In this document: positions 35,383 to 42,805 of the stretch, one piece after another
Numbering within the stretch: position 1 is the stretch's first letter
How the letters are laid out: each line of letters begins with the position of its first letter
NCBI GenBank assembly: GCA_020628815.1
Contig: JAHDEN010000025.1
Coordinates: forward strand, 1-48,428
Direction of reading: 5' to 3'
Length of the DNA: 48,428 nucleotides
From: Chloroflexota bacterium
GTDB lineage: Bacteria; Chloroflexota; Anaerolineae; Promineifilales; Promineifilaceae
The notes under the pieces: model-generated
Seen by the model: the letters and a program-made list of their open reading frames with translations, nothing else
The model's database searches: none
What the model was told of the DNA's origin: nothing
Program-made: the position numbers and the translations under genes

Positions 35383-35452
35383 ATTATAATATGCTTGGGC
35401 GGAAAGGTTTCCCCACCATTCGTACTGAATTGGGGTGAATTCGTACTGAATT
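35383..35452 (-). promoter_or_regulatory. ABC operon promoter region with tandem 14-base repeats
   Basis: On the minus strand TATAAT (35388-35383) could be the -10 box of the ABC operon; its -35 is poor. Upstream lie two perfect copies of ATTCGTACTGAATT (35418-35431 and 35439-35452), 21 bases apart, or two DNA turns. Each copy has ATTC and GAAT as inverted ends. The arrangement fits cooperative binding of an activator or repressor. Confidence 0.5.
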
Positions 35453-35528
35453 AGGAATATTCGCCATGGTTATTGTGCCAAATCTGGCTCAACCTATGGG
35501 AGGATGTTACATAGCTTGTCTTTAGCTG

Positions 35529-35556
35529 TTGCTTAGTTAGACAATGTGTCTAATAT
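35529..35556 (+). promoter_or_regulatory. TetR promoter with embedded operator palindrome
   Basis: TTGCTT (35529-35534) and TAATAT (35551-35556), 16 bases apart, may form a plus-strand promoter. The spacer holds the perfect palindrome TTAGACAATGTGTCTAA (35537-35553), which overlaps the -10. TGTCTAGA (35601-35608) and TGTCTAAT (35619-35626) add half-sites. This is the expected layout of a TetR autorepression operator. Confidence 0.6.
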
Positions 35557-35625
35557 TGTATGCGTCATCTAACATTTATCAATAGGCAACCTGCCTGCTG
35601 TGTCTAGAATTAAACATGTGTCTAA

Positions 35626-35652
35626 TTTTGAGCGCTTAATCTGTGCTCAAAA
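35626..35652. repeat. Inverted repeat in the TetR leader
   Basis: TTTTGAGC (35626-35633) and GCTCAAAA (35645-35652) match perfectly over eight bases with an 11-base loop. It lies 21 bases before the TetR start codon and could be a second operator or a leader hairpin. Confidence 0.45.
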
Positions 35653-35673
35653 TAACACCATCAAAACTTTCTT

Positions 35674-36225
35674 TTGAAAAAAAAGCTTAGCCGACAATCG
35701 ATAAGAACCCGCAGAATGCTAAAAAAGGCGCTGATTGCCCTAATTCAGGAAAAGGATTTTGGGACGCTGCGTGTGCAAGATATTACGGACCGGGCAGATT
35801 TAGGCCGAGCTACATTTTATCTGCACTACTCTGATAAAGAAGATCTACTTTCAGCCATTGTTGACCAAAGTTATCAAGAAATAGCTGAGCGTTTAGAAAA
35901 CGCTAAGGGGGCTGAGAATTTGATTGGTCTTCGTTGGGGGTTGGAATATGCGGCCGAAAATCCTGAGTTATTCAGCGTTTTAATTGGGCATCAGCGTACG
36001 GCCAACAAGATTAGATCACTCATTATTGACCGGATTATGCTGGAATTCCCGCATGAGCTGGATGATGATAATTTGTCAAGAGCAACCGCCCATATTTTGG
36101 CAGGGTCTATCATGGGGGTCTTTAACTGGTGGTTGAATCATCAAAATGAACTTTCTTTAGACGAATTGCTGGATCTGTTTAGCAAAATTATTCCTGAAGG
36201 TCTACTAAATTTAAAAAACCAATGA
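35674..36225 (+). CDS. TetR/AcrR-family transcriptional regulator
   Basis: A 183-residue repressor. The N-terminal helix-turn-helix (residues about 8-55: RTRRMLKKALIALIQEKDF, VQDITDRADLGRATFYLHYSDKEDLL) is complete, with the family F-Y-x-H-Y box. The C-terminal ligand domain resembles the TetR_C_33/YsiA-like group (LAGSIMGVFNWWLNHQNELSLDELLDLF). The start is TTG with no clear ribosome site; the next ATG is at residue 15 and would cut into helix 1, so TTG is preferred. It is transcribed away from the ABC operon, with palindromes between. It likely senses an exported compound. The next gene starts seven bases after its stop and may be cotranscribed. Confidence 0.9.
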   Translation: MKKKLSRQSIRTRRMLKKALIALIQEKDFGTLRVQDITDRADLGRATFYLHYSDKEDLLSAIVDQSYQEIAERLENAKGAENLIGLRWGLEYAAENPELFSVLIGHQRTANKIRSLIIDRIMLEFPHELDDDNLSRATAHILAGSIMGVFNWWLNHQNELSLDELLDLFSKIIPEGLLNLKNQ

Positions 36226-36232
36226 GGTGCTT

Positions 36233-37213
36233 GTGACAAAACCTATTCGATTAGAACTCCCGACCCCATTTTCTATTGGCAGTGTGAATGCGTGGCTGTT
36301 TGTAGAGCCTGAGCCGGTTTTGGTAGATTGTGGGCAGAATACCCCAGACTGTATCGAGGCACTTGTGGCGGGCTTGGCGGCCGAAGGGTTGTCTACGGCC
36401 GACCTAAAGAAAGTGATCATCACCCACGGTCACGTGGACCATGCGGGGCTAGGCGGGTATTTGGCCGAAAATAGCAGTGCTGAGTTTTGGGTGTCTGATC
36501 ACAACTGGGACTGGGTGGCTGATGTTGATACAAAATGGGGTGAACGGGTCGATTTTATGGCCAGAATTGTGCAACAAGCCGGGGTAGAACCTGACTTGGT
36601 TGAATTGATGGTGAGCGGCATGCGGAACATCGCCTCGATTTGGCAATCGGTGCCTGTTGATCGGATGGTGCGGTTCAACACCAAATCAAAACTGCAAATG
36701 GGGGGCGCCCGCTGGGACGTGATTCATGCGCCAGGTCATTCTGAATCCCAGACCTGCTTTTACGAGCCGATCAGCAAAAGACTGATCTCGGCCGATATGC
36801 TGCTCCACATCGCCCCTGTGCCGGTAATTGAGCGCTATGCAGAGTTAAATGACCAAGGTGAGATTGAACGGATTTTAGGGCTGCCTAAACACATGGAATC
36901 GTTGGAGCTGTTTTACGATCTAGAAATCTCGGCCGTTTATCCAGGGCACGGGCCGGAATTTAAAGACCCCCATCGAGTTGTGATTGATCGACAGAAAGAT
37001 CGTATCCATAAGCGGAAAGAGCAGTGCTTTGAACTGGTAAAAGATGGTACAAGCTCAGCAATGGGGATTACAGATGTGATGTACAGTCATTTCCCCCAAT
37101 CGGGCAAAATAACCGGGCTGGCGATGGTGGTGGGATATTTAGACCTGCTGATGCAAGAGGGCAAAGTGCAACGAAGGACAGAAGAGGGCGTTTGGCATTT
37201 CAACATCACCTAA
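36233..37213 (+). CDS. Metallo-beta-lactamase-fold hydrolase
   Basis: A 326-residue MBL-fold enzyme. The metal-binding motif is IITHGHVDHAG (HxHxDH), with further ligands in IHAPGHSESQTCF, LISADM and VYPGHG. The C-terminal helical region (IDRQKDRIHKRKEQCFELV) and the final winged-helix-like segment resemble the LACTB2 / glyoxalase-II-like class, which hydrolyses thioesters or acts on RNA. GTG at 36233 is chosen because GAGG lies five bases upstream; a GTG two codons earlier lacks a ribosome site. It follows the TetR gene by seven bases, so it may belong to that regulon. Substrate unknown. Confidence 0.9.
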   Translation: MTKPIRLELPTPFSIGSVNAWLFVEPEPVLVDCGQNTPDCIEALVAGLAAEGLSTADLKKVIITHGHVDHAGLGGYLAENSSAEFWVSDHNWDWVADVDTKWGERVDFMARIVQQAGVEPDLVELMVSGMRNIASIWQSVPVDRMVRFNTKSKLQMGGARWDVIHAPGHSESQTCFYEPISKRLISADMLLHIAPVPVIERYAELNDQGEIERILGLPKHMESLELFYDLEISAVYPGHGPEFKDPHRVVIDRQKDRIHKRKEQCFELVKDGTSSAMGITDVMYSHFPQSGKITGLAMVVGYLDLLMQEGKVQRRTEEGVWHFNIT

Positions 37214-37285
37214 TTTTGGGTTGATTCTGTAGAAATCTGCGTAAACTTTGTTTTGCACCGCACCAAATCGGTACAATTCAGAATA

Positions 37286-37313
37286 CCTGATACCCCCACA
37301 AGACTTTATCAGG
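37286..37313 (+). promoter_or_regulatory. Leader hairpin upstream of DAHP synthase
   Basis: CCTGATA (37286-37292) pairs perfectly with TATCAGG (37307-37313), 16 bases before the start codon. Upstream, TACAAT at 37272-37277 could be a -10 box, with a TTGTTT about 18 bases further up. A leader peptide rich in aromatic codons is not visible, so classical attenuation is not supported. Confidence 0.35.
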
Positions 37314-37329
37314 CCCGAAGGAAAGAAAA

Positions 37330-38421
37330 ATGGCAGAAACATTTAACACAAACGTCCGATCAGAAACAGTATTGATTTCACCTCAATCGCTACGAGAGAA
37401 GCTACCAACTTCTCCAGAAGCAGATCGGTTTGTTTTTGAGTCACGACAGGTGATTCAAAATATTTTAGACGGAAAAGATCATCGCTTGTTGGTAATCGTT
37501 GGCCCATGCTCGATTCATGACGTTGAACTGGCAAAAGAATATGCAAAGCGCCTTAAAATTTTGCACGATCAGCTGGCGGACTCTCTATATATTGTCATGC
37601 GCGTTTACTTTGAAAAACCGAGAACCAGTATCGGCTGGAAAGGGTTGATCAATGATCCCGACTTAAATGATTCTTGTGATATCGAAAAAGGGTTGGCTAA
37701 AGCACGCGAATTAGGCGTTTGGCTGGCTGAGCATCAGCTACCGGCCGGAACCGAAGCACTTGATCCGATCTCGCCCCAATATTTGTCAGATCTGTTTGCA
37801 TGGGCCGCAATCGGCGCACGTACAACTGAATCCCAGACCCACCGCGAAATGGCATCTGGTTTGTCAATGCCGGTTGGTTTTAAAAACGGAACGGGTGGCG
37901 GATTAAAGATGGCGGTTAATGCGATTCAATCTTCGCGTGCATCACATAAGTTTTTAGGCATGAATACGGACGGGCAAGTCACCATCATAGAAACGGCCGG
38001 AAATCGATTTGGCCATGTGATTCTGCGTGGTGGGAAACAACCTAACTACGATTCAGTCAACGTGCGCCTGTGTGAAGATGCACTGACCGAAGGCGGGATC
38101 GCTCCCAATATTGTGGTTGATTGTAGCCATGCCAACTCATACAAGAAATTTGAGCTGCAGCCACTGGTCGCTGACAACATTGCCCAGCAGATTATCAACG
38201 GCAATCAATCGATTGTCGGGATTATGCTCGAGAGCCATATCAACGAGGGGAAACAATCTTTTCCTCCCGCAGATAAAATTGATCAAATTCAATATGGTGT
38301 TTCATTAACTGATGGCTGTATTAGCTGGGAATCAACCGACATTTTGCTGCGGAACCTGAGTGATAAACTCGCTGCTCCACTTAAAGCCAGAGCTGAGCAA
38401 AGACAACTCAACAACGCATGA
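37330..38421 (+). CDS. aroG: 3-deoxy-7-phosphoheptulonate synthase, class I
   Basis: A 363-residue DAHP synthase of the type I-alpha AroFGH group. It condenses phosphoenolpyruvate and erythrose 4-phosphate, the entry to aromatic amino acids. Family boxes are visible: LLVIVGPCSIHD, MRVYFEKPRTSIGWKG, GTEALDPISPQY, IGARTTESQTHREMASGLS, VGFKNGT and the metal cysteine/histidine segment VVDCSHANSYKK. Length matches E. coli AroG (350). Which aromatic amino acid inhibits it cannot be read here, so the G in the symbol is a family label. AAGGAAAG precedes the ATG. Its last bases overlap the rarD start (ATGA). No other shikimate-pathway gene is adjacent. Confidence 0.95.
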   Translation: MAETFNTNVRSETVLISPQSLREKLPTSPEADRFVFESRQVIQNILDGKDHRLLVIVGPCSIHDVELAKEYAKRLKILHDQLADSLYIVMRVYFEKPRTSIGWKGLINDPDLNDSCDIEKGLAKARELGVWLAEHQLPAGTEALDPISPQYLSDLFAWAAIGARTTESQTHREMASGLSMPVGFKNGTGGGLKMAVNAIQSSRASHKFLGMNTDGQVTIIETAGNRFGHVILRGGKQPNYDSVNVRLCEDALTEGGIAPNIVVDCSHANSYKKFELQPLVADNIAQQIINGNQSIVGIMLESHINEGKQSFPPADKIDQIQYGVSLTDGCISWESTDILLRNLSDKLAAPLKARAEQRQLNNA

Positions 38422-39314
38422 ACCGGGCTGGATTTTTCAACGGGCTAGGTGCATTTGTAATCTGGGGCTTTCTTCCGATTTATTGGAAGCTGATTGCTGA
38501 TGTTCCGGCCCTTGAGACCCTTGCCCATCGGATTGTCTGGTCACTTCTGTTTTTGTTTGTGGTGTTGCTCGCCACCCGCAATTGGGATTGGGTTCGGCCG
38601 ACGCTGCGTGATCGCCGCAAGCTGACCTACACACTCATCGCCTCGGTTTTACTTAGCTTTAATTGGGGGCTGTTTATCTGGGCCATCAATATCGGGGAGA
38701 TATTGTCAGCCAGCTTGGGCTATTACATCAATCCGTTACTTAGCGTAATCATTGGCGTGTTGTTTTTCAAAGAAAAACTACGGCCGGGCCAATGGGCTGC
38801 GATCGCAATCGCAGCCAGCGGAGTTATCTGGCTCACCGTCTCGTTTGGGCAACTGCCTTGGATTGGGCTCGCACTAGCGCTAAGCTTTGGATTATATGGA
38901 GCGCTCAAAAAAATGGCCGTGTTAGGGTCTGTTGAGGGCTTGACAATAGAAACGGCCGCTGTGTTTTTGCCCGCATTGATCTACCTCATCTATTTAGCAA
39001 CCCAAGGGACTGGCAGCTTTGGCACCGCCGGGGGCGCAACCACACTGACCTTAGTCGGCACCGGCGTGGCAACCGCCATCCCGCTACTGCTTTTTGCGGG
39101 GGCGGCGCAGCGCATTCCACTCAGCATGGTCGGCATGATGCAGTACATCGCCCCCACAATCCAGCTTTTTCTGGGGGTTTTTGTCTATAACGAGCCGTTT
39201 CCAACTGAGCGACTGGTTGGCTTTGTCTTTATTTGGGTGGCGTTAATCGTATTTACGGCCGAAGGGTTGTGGCACAATCGCCAGCCGATGACCGCCGTAG
39301 CAACTGATTTGTAA
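38418..39314 (+). CDS. rarD: RarD-type EamA permease
   Basis: A 298-residue inner-membrane protein with about ten hydrophobic helices. It matches the RarD subgroup: GLGAFVIWGFLPIYWKLI, LETLAHRIVWSLLFLF, NWGLFIWAINIGEILSASLGYYINPLLSV and IPLSMVGMMQYIAPTIQLFLGVFVYNEPF are hallmark segments. RarD proteins are putative exporters of small molecules; an early link to chloramphenicol sensitivity gives the name. It overlaps the DAHP-synthase gene by four bases, which suggests coupled translation and perhaps export of an aromatic metabolite, an inference only. The next gene begins one base after its stop. Confidence 0.93.
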   Translation: MNRAGFFNGLGAFVIWGFLPIYWKLIADVPALETLAHRIVWSLLFLFVVLLATRNWDWVRPTLRDRRKLTYTLIASVLLSFNWGLFIWAINIGEILSASLGYYINPLLSVIIGVLFFKEKLRPGQWAAIAIAASGVIWLTVSFGQLPWIGLALALSFGLYGALKKMAVLGSVEGLTIETAAVFLPALIYLIYLATQGTGSFGTAGGATTLTLVGTGVATAIPLLLFAGAAQRIPLSMVGMMQYIAPTIQLFLGVFVYNEPFPTERLVGFVFIWVALIVFTAEGLWHNRQPMTAVATDL

Positions 39315-39315
39315 C

Positions 39316-41226
39316 ATGTCTCAGCGAGCGCAACTGCCAGCATGGCTAACCGAGAACTCTTGGCTTATTTTGCTAACCGTGGTTGGGCTGATTTACAGGT
39401 TTGCAGAGCTGGGCAGCGTGCGTGTTAGCCACGATTTGGCATGGCAAGCGTGGGATGCAGCCCGCATCATCAATGGAGTCTATCCCCTGATCGGTCAGCC
39501 TTCCTCCGTCTTTTTAGATAACCCGCCGCTAATGGGGTACATCCAAGCGATTCCCCTCTTTTTCTGGCGTTCCCCTTGGTCGATTTTTATCTTCGCCACA
39601 TTCCTGAATAGCTTGGCCGTCCCGCTTATATTTTCGGCCGTTGACCAAACCTTTGACCGTCGAATTGCGATTTTATCCACCGCCCTTTTTGTCATCAATC
39701 CATGGGTCGTTCACTTTAGCCGCATGACATGGACTCAAGGGCTGCTCCCCTTTTTCTTGGCGATTATTTTCTGGTGCTGGCTCCCAATCCTTTGCCAACC
39801 GGCCGATTCTGCACAGCCGCTGCACCCGTTTAAATTCCGCTTTTTACTCGGCTGGCTCGCATTGATTGCCATGCTCCAGACCTACATCCTAGCCTTTGTA
39901 ATGTTAGCTCCCGTTGGGTTGATCTTGGTTTTGTATTGGCGCAAGGTGCCAAAGCGTGACCTGTCGGTCGGTGTTAGCGTGCTGGCTCTTTCGCTGGTCT
40001 TTTATGGCTGGTCGGTGAACCAAAACCTTGAACAAAATAGCGGCAAGTTCTTTGATTTCCTAACTGATTTGGGTGGGAGTGGTGAAGTTGAATCGGCCGA
40101 TATCGAAAGCGGGCAAACGTTAAATCTGACCGACGAGTCGATTATTCATGCGATGCGCTTGGTGACCGGCCGTGATTATGTTGGTCAGGATATAAATGGG
40201 CCAGACAAGCCGGGCCCCATTCCGGTACCGCTTCTCTCTCAACTGGCTAGATGGCTATTCTCGGCCGGATTTTTAGCCGGTTTGATCATTTTGATTATTA
40301 AACGGCCGCCTGCGTTTTTATTTCTGGCGGTCTGGTTTTTTGTCCCGATCATCCTCATGATGCTGCTCCCATCCAGCGTTTTTGTCCACCCGCACTATCT
40401 GCTGTTTACGCTGCCGGTTGGTGGTCTGATTACCGCCATGGGCTTGGATTGGGCCATGCAGCGGCACCAAGCTGTGCTGTGGGTTGGTGTGATTTTGATC
40501 TCTGCGATAGCGGTTCAATTTAAAGCGAGTTTGTGGCAGAGCGGCCGGGCCGTTTTTGAGCAACCATTAGCCTATGGCTTAAACGCCATCCCGCTGCGAA
40601 TCGCGGCCGAAGCTGGTGGTGAGTTACGGGACTTATCCCCAACACAGGTCCCGTTGCGGGTTGTTTCGGCCGCTAATGATCAAATTGTGACCGCTATCAG
40701 CGGCCGATGGGTAAATGTTGTCGAAGGGGCGGATCAGGCCGGGCTCATGTTGGCTCAGTCAGGATTGGAGACACCTATCTTAAAAATGCCAACGGCCGAA
40801 GCCGGTTTTGTGCATGAAGTTGCCCCATCCAAAAGCGTGTTGAGCCTTATTGAATTTCCACTAGCACACAGCACTGAAGCGGGTGTTTCCCTTGCAGGGT
40901 ATTCGTATAGCCAAAATGATGGAGCGGTTCTAGTCACAACATTTTGGCGCATTGATGTGTTGCACGATGCTCGCAACGAATGGTTTGTGACCCCGTTTGT
41001 CCACTTTATTGATAGCAACGGACAGACGGTGGCAAATCAAGCGCCCCATCCGGTGTGGGGATACCAGTGGCAAGTGGGGGATGTTTTTATCAGCACGGTG
41101 GAGGTTGAGGCGCCAGACGGGCTGGCGAAGTTGGGCATCGGTTTGTTTGATCCAATCTCTCAAAAAACGTTTTTAATCGAAACCAACGATGGAAATGTTC
41201 CCCGAATTGAAGTGCCAATCCCCTAG
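39316..41226 (+). CDS. GT39-like polytopic glycosyltransferase
   Basis: A 636-residue membrane protein. The N-terminal 390 residues carry about ten hydrophobic segments, starting LILLTVVGLIYRFAELG, with an early outer loop SHDLAWQAWDAARIINGVYP. That loop has acidic residues where GT39/PMT_2 enzymes keep their catalytic aspartate. FVINPWVVHFSRMTWTQGLL also fits the family. The last 220 residues are an extracytoplasmic beta-rich domain (SLAGYSYSQNDGAVLVTTFWRID). Such enzymes transfer sugars from lipid-phosphate donors on the outer face. It starts one base after rarD. Acceptor, donor and even activity are not settled by sequence. Confidence 0.82.
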   Translation: MSQRAQLPAWLTENSWLILLTVVGLIYRFAELGSVRVSHDLAWQAWDAARIINGVYPLIGQPSSVFLDNPPLMGYIQAIPLFFWRSPWSIFIFATFLNSLAVPLIFSAVDQTFDRRIAILSTALFVINPWVVHFSRMTWTQGLLPFFLAIIFWCWLPILCQPADSAQPLHPFKFRFLLGWLALIAMLQTYILAFVMLAPVGLILVLYWRKVPKRDLSVGVSVLALSLVFYGWSVNQNLEQNSGKFFDFLTDLGGSGEVESADIESGQTLNLTDESIIHAMRLVTGRDYVGQDINGPDKPGPIPVPLLSQLARWLFSAGFLAGLIILIIKRPPAFLFLAVWFFVPIILMMLLPSSVFVHPHYLLFTLPVGGLITAMGLDWAMQRHQAVLWVGVILISAIAVQFKASLWQSGRAVFEQPLAYGLNAIPLRIAAEAGGELRDLSPTQVPLRVVSAANDQIVTAISGRWVNVVEGADQAGLMLAQSGLETPILKMPTAEAGFVHEVAPSKSVLSLIEFPLAHSTEAGVSLAGYSYSQNDGAVLVTTFWRIDVLHDARNEWFVTPFVHFIDSNGQTVANQAPHPVWGYQWQVGDVFISTVEVEAPDGLAKLGIGLFDPISQKTFLIETNDGNVPRIEVPIP

Positions 41227-41273
41227 ACCTCAAACAATTCTCCTATTTTCACAAGACAGCTTTCAATCTCATA

Positions 41274-41287
41274 TATACTTGGCCCTG
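41274..41287 (+). promoter_or_regulatory. Possible short-leader promoter for the GT87 gene
   Basis: TATACT (41274-41279) lies eight bases before the ATG at 41288, inside an AT-rich segment after the preceding stop. If it is a -10 box, the mRNA would be leaderless or nearly so. No good -35 is present, so support is weak. Confidence 0.3.
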
Positions 41288-42493
41288 ATGAATATTCTTC
41301 GGTATTACACAGGGCAACGACAAAATTATCCATATCTTTTTGGGGCGGCCGTTTGGTTGGCGTGGCTTATCAGTATTTCATTCGGGTCTGGTAATTTTGA
41401 TTTGGGCGGTCAGGTGATCGGAACCGATTATCTGATGTTTTATACGGCCGGTAGCACTTTGGCGGCCGGTGATCAGGGTGAGCTTTATAATTTTGAAAAT
41501 CAATTTGAGCGCCAAGTAGAAATTATCGGGCCAGAGCACGAAGACTTTTTCGCCTACATCAACCTGCCGTTTTTAGCATGGCTTTATGTGCCGTTAAGCG
41601 GGCTGCCCTATGTGTGGAGCTTTGCCATTTGGTGTTTGATCGGTCTGGGGCTGCTGTGGGGCTCTCTCGCGCTCCTCGGCCGACCCGAAGCCATCTTCTT
41701 GTCCCTAACTTTTTTCCCTGTGATCGCCAACTTTACCTTTGGTCAAAACGCATTTGTGAGCCTATTTTTGCTGGCGGCCGTCTATGCCTGCTGGATGGCA
41801 GACAAGAAAATCTTAACCGGTGTTTTGCTAGCGCTGCTGCTTTACAAGCCTCAATTGGTGATGGGTGTTGGCTTTTTGTGGGTGCTTAATTTTCGGCAAG
41901 AGTGGCGCGCTTTAGTCGGATTTGTGTTGGGCTGTGGCCTGGTTTCCGGCATTCTGTTTTTTACCATGCCAGAGGCGGCCGCCGCATACGCCGTGTTTGC
42001 CCAAGAAGTTTTGCCTACGCTGTCTGAATGGGGAGAATTTCCCATCGTCCATATGCACCATATTCGTGGCTTTTGGCAACTGCTACTCCCGGCCGCTCTC
42101 AGCGAGCCGCTGTGGATTATCGGCAACTTGGCGGGGCTCTTTTTCTTTTGGCGATTGTGGTCACAGAGCCAAGACCGGTCTGACAAACCGTTTTGGTACG
42201 CTGCCGCTACTTTGCTCACCCTGTGGACCACCCCTCACGCTATTTTGTATGATCTGACGTTGCTTCTGATTCCGGCCGTGTTGCTGTGGCACGCCCGCCC
42301 AGACTGGCACAATCAGCTGCTTGCAATTTATATTTGGGGATGGGTGGCTTATATGTTTTCAACCCCATTCACAGGCGCACAGTTAGCCTTCGCCCCTGTT
42401 GCGGTTCAAATTAGCGTTATCTTTTTTGTCTGGTGTGTGTACACCGTTTACCAACTGGCCGTGCAGGAAAACAGCCCCCAAATGCAGCGTTAG
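41288..42493 (+). CDS. GT87/DUF2029-like membrane glycosyltransferase
   Basis: A 401-residue polytopic protein of the DUF2029/GT87 type, the class of mannosyltransferases that use polyprenyl-phosphate sugars. About ten hydrophobic segments are visible. GTDYLMFYTAGSTLAAGDQGELYNF is the usual first outer loop with its catalytic-site aspartate, FFAYINLPFLAWLYVPLS follows, and NFTFGQNAFVSLFLLAAVYA and LLLYKPQLVMGVGFLWVLN are family hallmarks. The frame is open upstream to 41189, but that would overlap the previous gene; the ATG at 41288 starts just before the first helix. With the preceding GT39-like gene it may act on the same surface glycan. Confidence 0.87.
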   Translation: MNILRYYTGQRQNYPYLFGAAVWLAWLISISFGSGNFDLGGQVIGTDYLMFYTAGSTLAAGDQGELYNFENQFERQVEIIGPEHEDFFAYINLPFLAWLYVPLSGLPYVWSFAIWCLIGLGLLWGSLALLGRPEAIFLSLTFFPVIANFTFGQNAFVSLFLLAAVYACWMADKKILTGVLLALLLYKPQLVMGVGFLWVLNFRQEWRALVGFVLGCGLVSGILFFTMPEAAAAYAVFAQEVLPTLSEWGEFPIVHMHHIRGFWQLLLPAALSEPLWIIGNLAGLFFFWRLWSQSQDRSDKPFWYAAATLLTLWTTPHAILYDLTLLLIPAVLLWHARPDWHNQLLAIYIWGWVAYMFSTPFTGAQLAFAPVAVQISVIFFVWCVYTVYQLAVQENSPQMQR

Positions 42494-42504
42494 ACCATCA
42501 ATTG

Positions 42505-42795
42505 GGCGCCCACAAGGGAATTTGTCCTAACTGTTGTAAATATACAAGAAGAAATTTGTTTCGTTTTGGCAAAAATTTATCATTCTGGGGCGAGCCATTC
42601 GGCAAAATTGTTTTAACAATCAAGATTTTTCCCCGAATGACTAGCCCCTACGACGCAAATTGAATTGTAGGGGCTAGTCATCGCTAGGCGCAGCCCCGAT
42701 GGCTCGCCCTGACATGGAAATTTTTAAGGCAAAAAGACTCAATTCCCTTGTGCACAATTGCAATAGTTGGAAAAAAAGGCTAATAGGAACGCCCC
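42505..42795 (+). repeat. Dispersed hairpin repeat, copy B
   Basis: The second copy of the repeat at 30880-31207 fills the 312-base gap between GT87 and recN. Its centre is a perfect 15-base hairpin: ATGACTAGCCCCTAC (42637-42651) with GTAGGGGCTAGTCAT (42667-42681). An outer 11-base pair encloses it: GGGCGAGCCAT (42588-42598) with ATGGCTCGCCC (42699-42709). Copy A keeps the same order with mismatches. The nested palindromes suggest a MITE-like or REP-like unit able to form a cruciform or RNA hairpin. Confidence 0.8.
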
Positions 42796-42805
42796 TAAAA
42801 GTTGA

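Noticed and set aside
37214..37329. Aromatic amino acid attenuator before DAHP synthase
   Set aside because: No leader peptide with Phe, Tyr or Trp runs and no alternate terminator; only a seven-base hairpin.
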